Part shown: in pieces, positions 1-6,839 of the stretch
Numbering within the stretch: position 1 is the stretch's first letter
Layout of the letters: each line of letters begins with the position of its first letter
Origin: an uncultured Prevotellaceae bacterium
GTDB lineage: Bacteria; Bacteroidota; Bacteroidia; Bacteroidales; Bacteroidaceae
Assembly (NCBI GenBank): GCA_937893145.1
Contig: CALBJW010000222.1
Span: 1 to 15,587, forward strand
Length of the DNA stretch: 15,587 bases
Direction of reading: 5' to 3'
Notes under the pieces: model-generated
Told to the model about the DNA's origin: nothing
The model's database searches: none
Seen by the model: the letters and a program-made list of their open reading frames with translations, nothing else
Made by a program: the position numbers and the translations under genes

Positions 1-899
1 ATAAGCCAGCCCTTATTCTGTTCCAGAGTGAAGCAACTACAAACGAACTTCTTCAGCCATACTACGGCATGGACCTCAAGCGTGGTGTTGGTCTTGCGTA
101 CTGGGGAGCAATAGAGTATTGGGGTGAGAGCACAGGTTGGCCAAAGAAGGGTTGGAACTTCTCTTACTTTAGTCACACCCTTGAACCATATCCACAAGCT
201 TGGCTTTTGAAGAGTGGTTTTATGCCAGATGAACCTATCGTTAAGATTGGTGTAGTTGATGGAAAGGGTGAGACAATAGACTGGAACGACAACATGGTTG
301 GACAGCAGACTATCTCTCAGAACTGGAACAAGACGAAGGACTCAAAGCAGGATGTGTTTACATACACAAATGCAGAGGAGGTTGAACTTGTCTATAATGG
401 AAAGAGCCTTGGTGTTCATAAGAACGACACAACAGAGATAGCAAAGCGTAATGTGATAAAGTGGAATGCACTCGACTATGCTGATGGTGGAACACTCATT
501 GCCATTGCTCGTAAGGGAGGCAAGGAAGTGTGCCGCGACCAGATTGCAACTACAGGCAAGGCTGTTGCTTTGCGTATCAAGGCAGAGAATCCTAATGCGT
601 GGAAGGCTGATGGTATGGACCTCCAGTACATAAAGATTGAAGCCATTGATGCAAAGGGTAGGGTGGTACCAAATGCTAATGATGAAATCTCTGTCGAGGT
701 TCAGGGAGCAGCATCGTTTGTGGCACTTGACAATGCAGACCACTACACAAACGAGATATTCCTTGATATCAAGACAAAGAAGATGCAGCGAGGTTATATG
801 CAGTGCATCCTTCGTTCCGACAGGAAAGCGGGAAATGTTGTTCTGAAGGTTAGTTCGCCAACATTGAAGAATGCAAGTCTTCGACTGAAGACATTGTAG
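1..899 (+). CDS. Glycoside hydrolase family 2 protein (beta-galactosidase-like), 3' part only
   Basis: The reading frame is open from base 3 to the TAG at 897-899, so the gene starts outside the window; the ATG at 69 is internal. The visible 298 residues begin just after the catalytic barrel core. The stretch with EYWGES, GWPKKGW and SYF is the end of a GH2 TIM barrel, and the proline-rich PYPQAWLLKSGF that follows leads into a DUF4982-type beta-sandwich. The last ~100 residues (from KAVALRIKAE, with DNADHYTNE and the final KAGNVVLKVSSPTLK) match the C-terminal Ig-like domain of Bacteroidales GH2 enzymes. These enzymes are normally exported and remove beta-linked sugars from plant or host glycans. 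The catalytic glutamates and any signal peptide lie upstream, so the substrate cannot be judged. Beta-glucuronidase is a less likely alternative within the same family. Confidence 0.9.
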   Translation, partial: KPALILFQSEATTNELLQPYYGMDLKRGVGLAYWGAIEYWGESTGWPKKGWNFSYFSHTLEPYPQAWLLKSGFMPDEPIVKIGVVDGKGETIDWNDNMVGQQTISQNWNKTKDSKQDVFTYTNAEEVELVYNGKSLGVHKNDTTEIAKRNVIKWNALDYADGGTLIAIARKGGKEVCRDQIATTGKAVALRIKAENPNAWKADGMDLQYIKIEAIDAKGRVVPNANDEISVEVQGAASFVALDNADHYTNEIFLDIKTKKMQRGYMQCILRSDRKAGNVVLKVSSPTLKNASLRLKTL

Positions 900-910
900 A
901 AACAAAACAA

Positions 911-940
911 AAGGAATCTCAAAACTGAGATTCCTTTTTT
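911..940. terminator. Bidirectional intrinsic terminator between GH2 gene and tRNA-fMet
   Basis: An 11-bp perfect stem (AAGGAATCTCA at 911-921, TGAGATTCCTT at 926-936) has a 4-nt loop. On the plus strand it is followed by TTTT (six T in a row at 935-940), 12 bases after the GH2 stop. On the minus strand the sequence after the stem is T-rich (complement of the A-rich 901-910), so the hairpin can also end the tRNA transcript arriving from the right. Confidence 0.85.
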
Positions 941-946
941 CGTTAG

Positions 947-1019
947 TTGCGGGGGCTCGACTCGAACGAACGACCTCCAGGTTATGAGCCTGGCGAGCTA
1001 CCAACTGCTCCACCCCGCG
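947..1019 (-). tRNA. Initiator tRNA-fMet (anticodon CAT), no encoded CCA
   Basis: Read on the minus strand, 1019 to 947 folds as a complete 73-nt cloverleaf. The parts are acceptor CGCGGGG/CCCCGCA, D arm GAGC/GCTC with loop AGTTGGTA, anticodon arm CCAGG/CCTGG with loop CTCATAA, and T arm GTTCG/CGAGC with loop TTCGAGT. It is the initiator, not the elongator: the 1:72 position is an unpaired C/A and the 11:24 pair is A:U, both initiator hallmarks. Pair 29:41 is A:U, where the usual run of three G:C pairs would have G:C. The 3' CCA is not encoded (the next bases are CTA), so it must be added by nucleotidyltransferase. Confidence 0.97.
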
Positions 1020-1055
1020 ATGTTGATTTGTCAACTTTTCTTTCGAAAAGCGATG

Positions 1056-1086
1056 CAAAGGTATGGACTTTTGTGGACATGTGCAA
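1056..1086 (-). promoter_or_regulatory. Promoter of the tRNA-fMet gene
   Basis: The minus strand has TACCTTTG at 1063-1056, a match to the Bacteroidetes -7 box TAnnTTTG. A TTG at 1086-1084 lies 20 bp upstream, in the -33 position. The -7 box ends 37 bp before the tRNA 5' end at 1019, leaving a short 5' leader for RNase P. Confidence 0.75.
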
Positions 1087-1132
1087 GAAAAAACGCGGAA
1101 AAAATGCATTTTTTTTACTTAGAGAGTGCTTT

Positions 1133-1156
1133 TTGACATATTATTATGTATCTTTG
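1133..1156 (+). promoter_or_regulatory. Promoter of the rlpA-like gene
   Basis: TATCTTTG at 1149-1156 is a clean -7 box. The nearest -33-like element is TTGACA at 1133-1138. The gap from TTG to TA is only 13 bp, shorter than the usual 17-23, so only the -7 box is secure. The start codon is 67 bp downstream. Just upstream, AAAAAATGCATTTTTT at 1099-1114 is a 16-bp palindrome in an A/T-rich stretch between this promoter and the divergent tRNA promoter. Confidence 0.6.
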
Positions 1157-1223
1157 CAGTCGCTTAGGTTTGAAAACGTGAGTTTTTACCTATCCCTTTC
1201 TTAATGCTTATAAATGACTATCT

Positions 1224-1697
1224 ATGCGTATGAAAATGTATTCCTTATTAATAATATTATCATTCTTTGTCCTTCAGAAATGTGGGGCACAGGTGGATGA
1301 TGGAGGCGTTTCTATGCAGTCTGCCCAGGCAAGGCCCGACCAGGTAAATGATAGTGTTCCTAAGATTGAACTCAATGCTCGAAAAAGTCGCGAAAAGGAA
1401 TACAAGCCTTTTGAGAAGGGTAAGGCGACATACTATTCTGCTCGTGCTCACGGACATAGGACGGCAAGCGGTGAGAAGCATGATAAGAATGCGATGGTCT
1501 GCGCCCATAAAACACTTCCTTTCGGAACTCTAATTCGTGTTGTGAACGAGAAAAACCAAAAGGAGGTGATTGTAAAGGTCAATGACCGAGGTCCGTATAG
1601 TCGTGGTATGATTATCGATTTGTCCATTGGGGCAGCTAAAGAATTGGGTATGTTGAGTGCAGGAGTAGTGCCTGTGACTTTATATGTTTTGGAATAA
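1224..1697 (+). CDS. rlpA: RlpA-like septal-ring lytic transglycosylase (DPBB domain protein)
   Basis: A 157-residue exported protein. The N-terminus has a short basic and hydrophobic signal (residues 1-23, ending near CGAQ); the Cys20 context LQKC is a poor lipobox, so signal peptidase I cleavage is more likely than lipidation. Residues 24-63 are a disordered linker. Residues 64-157 are a complete RlpA double-psi beta-barrel: KGKATYY, HRTASGE, CAHKTLPFGT, VNDRGPY, IDLS and AAKELGM. Glu84, His95 and Asp121 sit at the conserved active-site positions. In other bacteria RlpA cleaves peptidoglycan strands lacking stem peptides, often at the septum; the SPOR domain of E. coli RlpA is absent here. 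The ATG at 1224 is chosen because it follows the promoter and starts a full signal; ATG at 1230 or 1236 would also work. It appears to be a single-gene unit. Confidence 0.88.
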   Translation: MRMKMYSLLIILSFFVLQKCGAQVDDGGVSMQSAQARPDQVNDSVPKIELNARKSREKEYKPFEKGKATYYSARAHGHRTASGEKHDKNAMVCAHKTLPFGTLIRVVNEKNQKEVIVKVNDRGPYSRGMIIDLSIGAAKELGMLSAGVVPVTLYVLE

Positions 1698-1798
1698 AAT
1701 GTGCAAATTTTCTATAGTTATTAGATTAAAAACATGATTTTTCAACACATTTGCACTAAAAAAACAGATTTTATTCGCTGTAATTAGAGAAAAAGATA

Positions 1799-1806
1799 TA
1801 TCTTTG
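1799..1806 (+). promoter_or_regulatory. -7 box of the HU-family gene
   Basis: TATCTTTG at 1799-1806 matches the Bacteroidetes -7 box exactly, 32 bp before the HU start codon. No good -33 TTG lies 17-23 bp upstream. The leader is short, A/T-rich and without a Shine-Dalgarno sequence, as is usual for well-expressed genes in this phylum. Confidence 0.7.
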
Positions 1807-1838
1807 CATCCGCAAATCATTAAAAAATAAATAATTAT

Positions 1839-2117
1839 ATGACTAAAGCAGATATCGTAGAACAGATCTCAGCAGAGACTGGTGTTGACAAGAAGACAGT
1901 TCTTACTGTAGTAGAATCATTCATGTCAAACGTAAAGCAGGACATGGTAAATGGTGAAGAAGTATTCCTCCGTGGTTTTGGTAGCTTCATTATCAAGACT
2001 CGTGCAGAGAAGATTGGCCGCAACATTGGTCAGAACACTTCAGTTGTTATTCCAGAGCACAACATCCCAGCATTCAAGCCATGCAAGGAATTCGTTGCTG
2101 CTGTATCTAAGCTCTAA
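1839..2117 (+). CDS. HU/IHF-family DNA-binding protein
   Basis: A 92-residue protein of the normal length and layout for a bacterial HU/IHF subunit. Residues 1-40 form the two-helix dimer base (TKADIVEQISAETGVDKK). VFLRGFGSF is the central beta signature. The arm with KIGRNIGQNTSVVIPEHNIPAFKPCKEF inserts into the DNA minor groove and contains the conserved intercalating-type proline. These histone-like dimers bend and compact the nucleoid and assist recombination and transcription. The arm is unusual in carrying a Cys (FKPCKEF) where most HU proteins have Gly, and fewer basic residues than E. coli HU. The gene has its own promoter and terminator, so it is monocistronic. A Bacteroidetes genome usually has several such paralogues; which one this is cannot be told. 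Confidence 0.97.
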   Translation: MTKADIVEQISAETGVDKKTVLTVVESFMSNVKQDMVNGEEVFLRGFGSFIIKTRAEKIGRNIGQNTSVVIPEHNIPAFKPCKEFVAAVSKL

Positions 2118-2160
2118 TAAAGTTCTTAGCACTAACAACTTTTATCCAATTACAAGAATA

Positions 2161-2200
2161 AATGCCAGAAGGACAATCGTCCAACTGGCATTTTTTTTTT
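2161..2200. terminator. Intrinsic terminator between convergent HU and DUF1460 genes
   Basis: The hairpin has outer stem AATGCCAG/CTGGCATT, a symmetric AA/AA internal loop, inner stem GGAC/GTCC and loop AATC. It is followed on the plus strand by a long T run through 2200. It lies 43 bp after the HU stop. On the minus strand the sequence past the hairpin is moderately T-rich, so it may also end the DUF1460 transcript, whose stop codon is at 2205. Confidence 0.9.
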
Positions 2201-2204
2201 GTCT

Positions 2205-3188
2205 TTATTTCTTCTTTATGAATGGTAATGTTTTAGCTGTTCTTGGTCCTTCTGTCATGCGGAACACTCGGATGCCGGTGTGCTTCTTCTGCTTTAGTTC
2301 GTAGTCGTAAAGCGGTTCACTATTGATGAGCACTTTTTTGTATAATGAAGAGGCATGAATGAAGTATAGTTTGTCTCCCTGCCAGTAGGCGATGCCGATG
2401 TGGCGAGTGTCGAGTCCGTCGCTATCAGTGAGCAGGGCGATGATGTCACCATCATGTACTGCACCGAGTGCTGAAGATCGTGAACCGTTGAGTGCAGACT
2501 TTGGAATATATCGGTATTGTTTGCCGTTACTCATCTGCTCGTAGCGGTTGATGGTCTTTACAAATCGCTGATTGTCCTTGAGGTGTTTGTAGAGATTTGG
2601 ATGTTTCGACATATAGTTGATGTCGATGGTCTGAACGGCTGTGAATGGAGCCAATTTCTTGGTCTGCTCCATAGAAGGAGCTATATCGCGCACCAAACCG
2701 AGAGCTTCATTATCTGCTGCCCACCATGTGAAGTAGTGAAGGCGACTTGTGTAGTCATAGAGGCGACCTTGTCGGTAACGTATTCTGGCAAGTGTGAGGC
2801 AGAATTCATCAAATGTAGATTCGTTGTTCTCGTCGCATAGGGCGAGTGCAAGCACATACTCCACGAAGGTAGTGCAGTCGAGTTCGTGGAGATTGACTAT
2901 GAGGTGTTCTCTATCGCCCGATTCGAGGGTATGCCCTACATAAGGGAGTCCTAAGAACTGCTTGGCGAAGTAGATGATAGGATGTTCGGACTTGCGTTCC
3001 TTCTTTGCATTTTTGAGGAGAGTCACAACTCGTTCGGCATCTTCGGGTGTGCATTCCACATTTTCAAGTGGGTTATGTGGAGGAAGGATAACATCAGGAG
3101 TGATGGATGGAAAGAGTGTGTATCTCGATGTTGCGAAACCAGATATGCTTGTGAGAAGCATGAGGGTAAGGAGAAGAAGGTGTTTCAT
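2205..3188 (-). CDS. DUF1460 N-acetylmuramoyl-L-alanine amidase-like exported protein
   Basis: A 327-residue protein with a clear signal peptide (MKHLLLLTLMLLTSISGFA, residues 1-19), so it acts in the periplasm. The rest matches the DUF1460 family, a branch of the NlpC/P60-like cysteine peptidase fold proposed to cut the amide bond between MurNAc and the stem peptide. The catalytic Cys is probably Cys105 in HELDCTTFVEYV, and the partner His is His263 in DTRHIGIAYW, ahead of the FIHASS strand. The family's FLGLPYVGHTLE stretch is present at residues 78-89. The function is inferred from the family; I cannot show activity. It lies 75 bp downstream of the ABC-F gene on the same strand, with no TAnnTTTG box in the gap, so it is probably co-transcribed with it through the hairpin at 3208-3239. 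Confidence 0.88.
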   Translation of the reverse strand: MKHLLLLTLMLLTSISGFATSRYTLFPSITPDVILPPHNPLENVECTPEDAERVVTLLKNAKKERKSEHPIIYFAKQFLGLPYVGHTLESGDREHLIVNLHELDCTTFVEYVLALALCDENNESTFDEFCLTLARIRYRQGRLYDYTSRLHYFTWWAADNEALGLVRDIAPSMEQTKKLAPFTAVQTIDINYMSKHPNLYKHLKDNQRFVKTINRYEQMSNGKQYRYIPKSALNGSRSSALGAVHDGDIIALLTDSDGLDTRHIGIAYWQGDKLYFIHASSLYKKVLINSEPLYDYELKQKKHTGIRVFRMTEGPRTAKTLPFIKKK

Positions 3189-3207
3189 CGTTTTTTGAGT
3201 GATTTTA

Positions 3208-3239
3208 TGGTATGAGTGCCATAATGTTATGGCATACCA
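3208..3239. other. Intercistronic hairpin between ABC-F and DUF1460 genes
   Basis: TGCCATAA (3217-3224) and TTATGGCA (3227-3234) form a perfect 8-bp inverted repeat. It is extended by TGGTA (3208-3212) against TACCA (3235-3239) across a 4-nt bulge. No T run follows on either strand, so it does not look like a standard terminator. It could be an mRNA processing or stability element, or an operator in front of the DUF1460 gene. Confidence 0.6.
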
Positions 3240-3263
3240 GTTTGTTTGTTGGGGGAGGGTGGA

Positions 3264-5276
3264 TTATTGCAATTCTTCGAGTTCCATCTGGAGCTCGGTC
3301 CATTCATCTTCAGCAGTGGATATCTGTGACTTGATGTCGGCATACTTGGTGAAGAGGGATGTGTCGGATGCTCCTTCTGGAGTGGCGAGTTTTGCTTCAA
3401 CATCAGCAAGTGATGCTTCGAGGTCGGCAATCTTCTTTTCTGCAGCTTTGATGGCGTTTTCTACTCGCTTGATGGCTTTGTTGCGCTCTTTGAGTTCTTC
3501 GTAGGAAAGGGAGCCGGTAGAATTACTAGGCTTACTAGAGTTACTAGGTTTACTAGAAGTATTAGAATTACTAGTGTTCATAGGATTACTAGAGCCTGCT
3601 GATGGGCTGCCTGCCGAGCTCATCTGGCTTGAGAGCTGGTTGAGGCTTTCAATCTGTTTCTTCTGGAGGAAATCATAGATGCCACCGATGTGTTCGCGCA
3701 CCTTTCCTCCGCCAAACTCATAGACCTTATCGACAAGTCCATCGAGGAAGTCACGGTCGTGGCTCACGATGATGGCTGTACCATCAAAGTCCTTGATGGC
3801 TTGCTTCAGCACATCCTTCGACTGGAGGTCGAGGTGGTTGGTAGGTTCATCGAGAATGAGAAGGTTGACTGGTTCGAGAAGCAGACGAATCATGGCAAGA
3901 CGAGAGCGTTCACCACCCGAAAGGACCTTGACAAACTTGTCTGATGCTTCGCCACCAAACATGAAAGCACCGAGAATGTCACGAATTTTCAGTCGGATGT
4001 CGCCTTTTGCCACATGATCGATAGTGTCGAAGACGGTTATCTCACCATCAAGAAGTTGGGCTTGATTCTGTGCAAAATATCCAATCTGCACATTGTGTCC
4101 TACCTTCAATTCGCCTTTGTAGCCTTCTTGGATTGGTTCGATGCCTGCCGAATCCATGATACATTTTACAAGGGTTGATTTACCCTCACCGTTGTTTCCG
4201 ACGAAGGCAACCTTTTCGCCACGCTTGATGGTGAGGTCGATGTCGGAGAACACAACATGACTGCCGTATGATTTTTCTACTGAATCGCAGATGATAGGAT
4301 AGTCGCCAGAACGGAGACAAGGAGGAAACTTGAGGTTGAGTCGGCTATTGTCAATCTCATCTACCTCGATAGGAATAATCTTCTCGAGTTGCTTGATGCG
4401 ACTCTGAACCTGATTACTCTTTGTTGGCTTGTAGCGGAATGCCTCGATGAATGCCTTTATCTCTGCAATCTCCTTCTGCTGATTCTCGTAAGCACGGAGT
4501 TGCTGTTCGCGGCGTTCATCCTTCAACTTCACATACTCATCGTACTTCACCTTGTAGTCGTTGATGCGATGGCAAGTAATCTCGATAGTGCGATTAGTGA
4601 CATTATTGATAAAGGCACGGTCGTGAGAAACGAGCATCACGGCATTAGCACGCTGAGCGATGAACTGTTCAAGCCACTGGATACTACCGATGTCGAGGTG
4701 GTTGGTAGGCTCATCGAGGAGGAGAAGGTCGGGTTTCTGGAGCAGAAGCTTTGCCAGTTCGATACGCATTCGCCAACCTCCAGAGAACTCACTTGTTGGT
4801 CGGTCGAAGTCGCTTCGCTGAAAGCCGAGACCTTGAAGTGTGCGTTCCAGTTCTGCATGATAGTTTTCACCGCCCATCATGGTGAAACGGTCGTTCTCAT
4901 GTGTGAAACGCTCGATGAGATTCATGTAGTCCTCGCTCTCGTAGTCAGTACGGCGAGCAATCTCCTCGTTCATCTTCTCGATGCGTTGTTGCATCTCGGC
5001 TATATGTGCAAAGGCAGTTTCTGCCTCTTCCATCACGGTACGAGTATCTGAAAGCACCATGACCTGAGGCAGATAACCGATGGTTATGTCTTTCTGGCAG
5101 GCAACAGTTCCCGATGTAGGCTGCTGCATACCAGCTATTATCTTCATCATCGTTGACTTTCCTGCTCCATTCTTTCCCACAAGTGCTATGCGATCCTTAG
5201 GGTTGATGACAAAGTTGACATCAACGAAAAGTGGGGTGGCAGAAAACTCAACTGCAAGGTTGTTTACTGAAATCAT
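3264..5276 (-). CDS. ABC-F family ATPase (ribosome-associated or resistance-type)
   Basis: A 670-residue protein with two ABC ATPase domains and no membrane segments, the ABC-F layout. Domain 1 has Walker A GKNGAGKST (residues 34-42), signature SGGW (165-168), Walker B/D-loop LLLLDEPTNHLD (184-195) and switch His in LVSHDR. Domain 2 has GNNGEGKST (360-368), LSGGERSRL (452-460), LLILDEPTNHLD (472-483) and IIVSHDRDF. The interdomain linker (~240-305) is the charged helical arm that ABC-F proteins insert into the ribosomal E site, where they modulate the peptidyl-transferase centre. Residues 553-589 are a Ser/Asn/Pro-rich linker encoded by 9-bp repeats, followed by a C-terminal coiled coil (590-635 and 645-670) as in Uup-like members. 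Translation factor and antibiotic-protection roles cannot be separated from sequence alone. It has its own promoter, and the DUF1460 gene follows. Confidence 0.97.
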   Translation of the reverse strand: MISVNNLAVEFSATPLFVDVNFVINPKDRIALVGKNGAGKSTMMKIIAGMQQPTSGTVACQKDITIGYLPQVMVLSDTRTVMEEAETAFAHIAEMQQRIEKMNEEIARRTDYESEDYMNLIERFTHENDRFTMMGGENYHAELERTLQGLGFQRSDFDRPTSEFSGGWRMRIELAKLLLQKPDLLLLDEPTNHLDIGSIQWLEQFIAQRANAVMLVSHDRAFINNVTNRTIEITCHRINDYKVKYDEYVKLKDERREQQLRAYENQQKEIAEIKAFIEAFRYKPTKSNQVQSRIKQLEKIIPIEVDEIDNSRLNLKFPPCLRSGDYPIICDSVEKSYGSHVVFSDIDLTIKRGEKVAFVGNNGEGKSTLVKCIMDSAGIEPIQEGYKGELKVGHNVQIGYFAQNQAQLLDGEITVFDTIDHVAKGDIRLKIRDILGAFMFGGEASDKFVKVLSGGERSRLAMIRLLLEPVNLLILDEPTNHLDLQSKDVLKQAIKDFDGTAIIVSHDRDFLDGLVDKVYEFGGGKVREHIGGIYDFLQKKQIESLNQLSSQMSSAGSPSAGSSNPMNTSNSNTSSKPSNSSKPSNSTGSLSYEELKERNKAIKRVENAIKAAEKKIADLEASLADVEAKLATPEGASDTSLFTKYADIKSQISTAEDEWTELQMELEELQ
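3523..3594. repeat. Eight 9-bp tandem repeats inside the ABC-F gene
   Basis: Eight consecutive 9-bp units on the plus strand vary around TTACTAGnn: 3523, 3532, 3541, 3550, 3559, 3568, 3577 and 3586. Units five and seven are the most diverged. On the coding strand they give three-residue repeats of the type (S/T/P)-S-(N/K), making a flexible linker between the second ATPase domain and the C-terminal coiled coil. The unit length is a multiple of three, so gain or loss of units keeps the frame. Confidence 0.85.
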
Positions 5277-5287
5277 GTTATATATAA

Positions 5288-5331
5288 ATGATAAGCCTTC
5301 TTAAGTTATATGATAAGCTTTCTTGAATAGA
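5288..5331. repeat. Two diverged 22-bp direct repeats in the ABC-F leader
   Basis: ATGATAAGCCTTCTTAA at 5288 and ATGATAAGCTTTCTTGA at 5310 start exactly 22 bp apart. They agree at about 16 of 22 positions. They lie in the transcribed leader just before the ABC-F start codon (5276, minus). Their role is unknown. Confidence 0.55.
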
Positions 5332-5347
5332 AAAAAAAAAACCGCCA

Positions 5348-5379
5348 CAAAGGTAGCGATTTTATTTTGTTTATGCCAA
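5348..5379 (-). promoter_or_regulatory. Promoter of the ABC-F gene
   Basis: The minus strand has TACCTTTG at 5355-5348 with TTGG at 5379-5376, a 20-bp gap, fitting the Bacteroidetes -33/-7 pattern. The predicted start of transcription is followed within a few bases by a run of 11 T (5341-5331, minus strand). The leader is about 65 nt. Confidence 0.7.
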
Positions 5380-5392
5380 TAAATGAAGTCGA

Positions 5393-5410
5393 AAACGGTT
5401 GCAACCGTTT
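5393..5410. terminator. Perfect 18-bp palindrome after the porin gene, possible terminator
   Basis: AAACGGTTGCAACCGTTT at 5393-5410 is an uninterrupted palindrome 21 bp past the porin stop codon. On the minus strand the stem is followed only by a short T run (the last T's of the palindrome plus one), so it is a weak terminator candidate. It could equally be a protein-binding site upstream of the ABC-F promoter. Confidence 0.4.
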
Positions 5411-5431
5411 CAAATCAACCTCTTTTCTGTG

Positions 5432-6661
5432 TTAGAAGCGGAAATATGTCTCAGCCCAAATTTCATTATGTCTTTCAGCTACAGACTTGTCATGTACATA
5501 GTTGTACTGGAGCTGGAGCATGAGGTTCTTGTGGATTTGGAAATTAGGGCAGATAGTATAGATGCTCTTGAGCGAAGAACTGTTGCCCTGATTGCGGTAA
5601 GCATCATACTTGAGATAGGTCTTGAGCCAAGGTGTGCAAGGAATGCCGACTGTTGCGTACCAAGCATCAGCACGACCAGTGCCTCTCCATATTTCATTGC
5701 CCTGAATGTCTGTGCCTGCATAGTCTGCAATGCGATGACCTGTGTTGTGAGCATATTCAGCACGAGCCGACCATCCGCTTGTCTCATATTTCGCACCAAC
5801 AGCCCAACGGTTACGACCTACTGTCACATTGTTGCCATTGTTGGCGGCTGTATATTTACCTTTCCAGAGGAACATACCGATGAAGAGGTTCTTGACAGGC
5901 TGGAACTGGAGTGTTCCCATAATATCCTTGTTGCCATTAGCATCGGCGGTGTTGATGCCCTGACCGTTTGCCACCATCACCTGGTAGTGAACGAAGCGAT
6001 GCTGGTCTTTTCCGATAGGGAAGAGGTCGCCCTGAATCTGAATACCTTGGTCACGACCACCAGGAGTAGAAGGTTCACCACAATAGTCGCCCATACCAGA
6101 GAGGTACTTAGTGAGCTGAGAATAATCGCCCACACCTACATCCCAAGGATTGTATGGGTCTTCGAAGGTGAAGGCACGCTTGAACTGACCAATCTTAACC
6201 TTGAACTCCTTGTATCGCTGCCACTCTACGAAGAAGTCCTTGACATGTGGAGTACCTGAGAACTGCAACTGAAGACGATAGGCAAAGTCCTTGAAGATAG
6301 TACCATCAACATAAGCACGAACAAGTCGGGCATTGAAACCATCACCACCATGCTTGCCATCCTCGTCGCTGTACTTGTACGAACCAATGACATAACCGCC
6401 AAACTTAGGAGCTGATGCCCACTTGGTCACGGTGCGACCATACGAAGCCTTCTCTTCCTTTATCTGTGAAGAAGAACTCATGCCGTTTGCAATGGCATTA
6501 TTTAAATAATGTGTGAGGAAACCCTCTTCGAGTCGTTCATCAGACATGAACTCCTCAGTCTGTTCCTCTACAGTAGCTTCACCCTCAGGTGTGTCAACTT
6601 CTGCAAACATAGACATGCTTGCGAAGGATGCTACAAGTGCTAATGTGAAAAATCTTTTCAT
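5432..6661 (-). CDS. Outer-membrane porin, phosphate-selective OprO/OprP type
   Basis: A 409-residue protein with a signal peptide (MKRFFTLALVASFASMSMFA, residues 1-20) and a final Phe (TYFRF), the typical end of an outer-membrane beta-barrel. Residues 21-85 are acidic and probably periplasmic. From ~86 on it alternates in the way of a 16-strand barrel: FGGYVIGSYKY, ARLVRAYVDGTIFKDFAYRLQLQFSG, FFVEWQRYKEFKVKIGQFKRAF, RDQGIQIQGDLF. The KIGQFKRAFTFEDPYNP segment and the overall pattern match the porin P/O family (Pfam Porin_O_P). Anion or phosphate selectivity is known for the Pseudomonas founders but not shown for Bacteroidales members, so the substrate is open. It is divergently transcribed from the M13 peptidase gene, 178 bp away. 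Confidence 0.88.
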   Translation of the reverse strand: MKRFFTLALVASFASMSMFAEVDTPEGEATVEEQTEEFMSDERLEEGFLTHYLNNAIANGMSSSSQIKEEKASYGRTVTKWASAPKFGGYVIGSYKYSDEDGKHGGDGFNARLVRAYVDGTIFKDFAYRLQLQFSGTPHVKDFFVEWQRYKEFKVKIGQFKRAFTFEDPYNPWDVGVGDYSQLTKYLSGMGDYCGEPSTPGGRDQGIQIQGDLFPIGKDQHRFVHYQVMVANGQGINTADANGNKDIMGTLQFQPVKNLFIGMFLWKGKYTAANNGNNVTVGRNRWAVGAKYETSGWSARAEYAHNTGHRIADYAGTDIQGNEIWRGTGRADAWYATVGIPCTPWLKTYLKYDAYRNQGNSSSLKSIYTICPNFQIHKNLMLQLQYNYVHDKSVAERHNEIWAETYFRF

Positions 6662-6733
6662 ATTATAATTGTTTTTATTCTAATAGTTAGTGGTTTAGGG
6701 GGTAAAATGCAATTTTAGTGTATTAATATGCGA

Positions 6734-6741
6734 CAAAATTA
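6734..6741 (-). promoter_or_regulatory. Probable -7 box of the porin gene
   Basis: The minus strand reads TAATTTTG at 6741-6734, fitting TAnnTTTG, 73 bp upstream of the porin start. No convincing -33 element is seen at the expected distance. Confidence 0.45.
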
Positions 6742-6805
6742 GTGATAATATTTCTATTCATACTTGATTAACAATAAAAAGTGAATGGTTTTAAGAAATA
6801 ATCCG

Positions 6806-6813
6806 TAAATTTG
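6806..6813 (+). promoter_or_regulatory. -7 box of the M13 peptidase gene
   Basis: TAAATTTG at 6806-6813 fits TAnnTTTG and lies 26 bp before the ATG at 6840. The -33 region is weak (no TTTG). The short A/T-rich leader without a Shine-Dalgarno sequence is typical of Bacteroidetes. Confidence 0.6.
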
Positions 6814-6839
6814 CACCATATTTTTACAAATTTATATTT

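Noticed and set aside
342..1109. 255-residue minus-strand open frame across GH2 and the tRNA
   Set aside because: It overlaps the tRNA and terminator and runs antisense to the GH2 domain, so it is not a gene.
1701..1756. GTGCAAAT/ATTTGCAC inverted repeat as rlpA terminator
   Set aside because: The stem is only 8 bp with a 40-nt loop and is followed by A's rather than T's on the plus strand.
4389..5051. 220-residue plus-strand open frame opposite the ABC-F gene
   Set aside because: It is an antisense shadow of a well-conserved ABC-F coding sequence with no promoter or family resemblance.
5399..6259. 286-residue plus-strand open frame opposite the porin gene
   Set aside because: It mirrors the porin coding frame; the minus-strand protein has a signal peptide, barrel pattern and terminal Phe.
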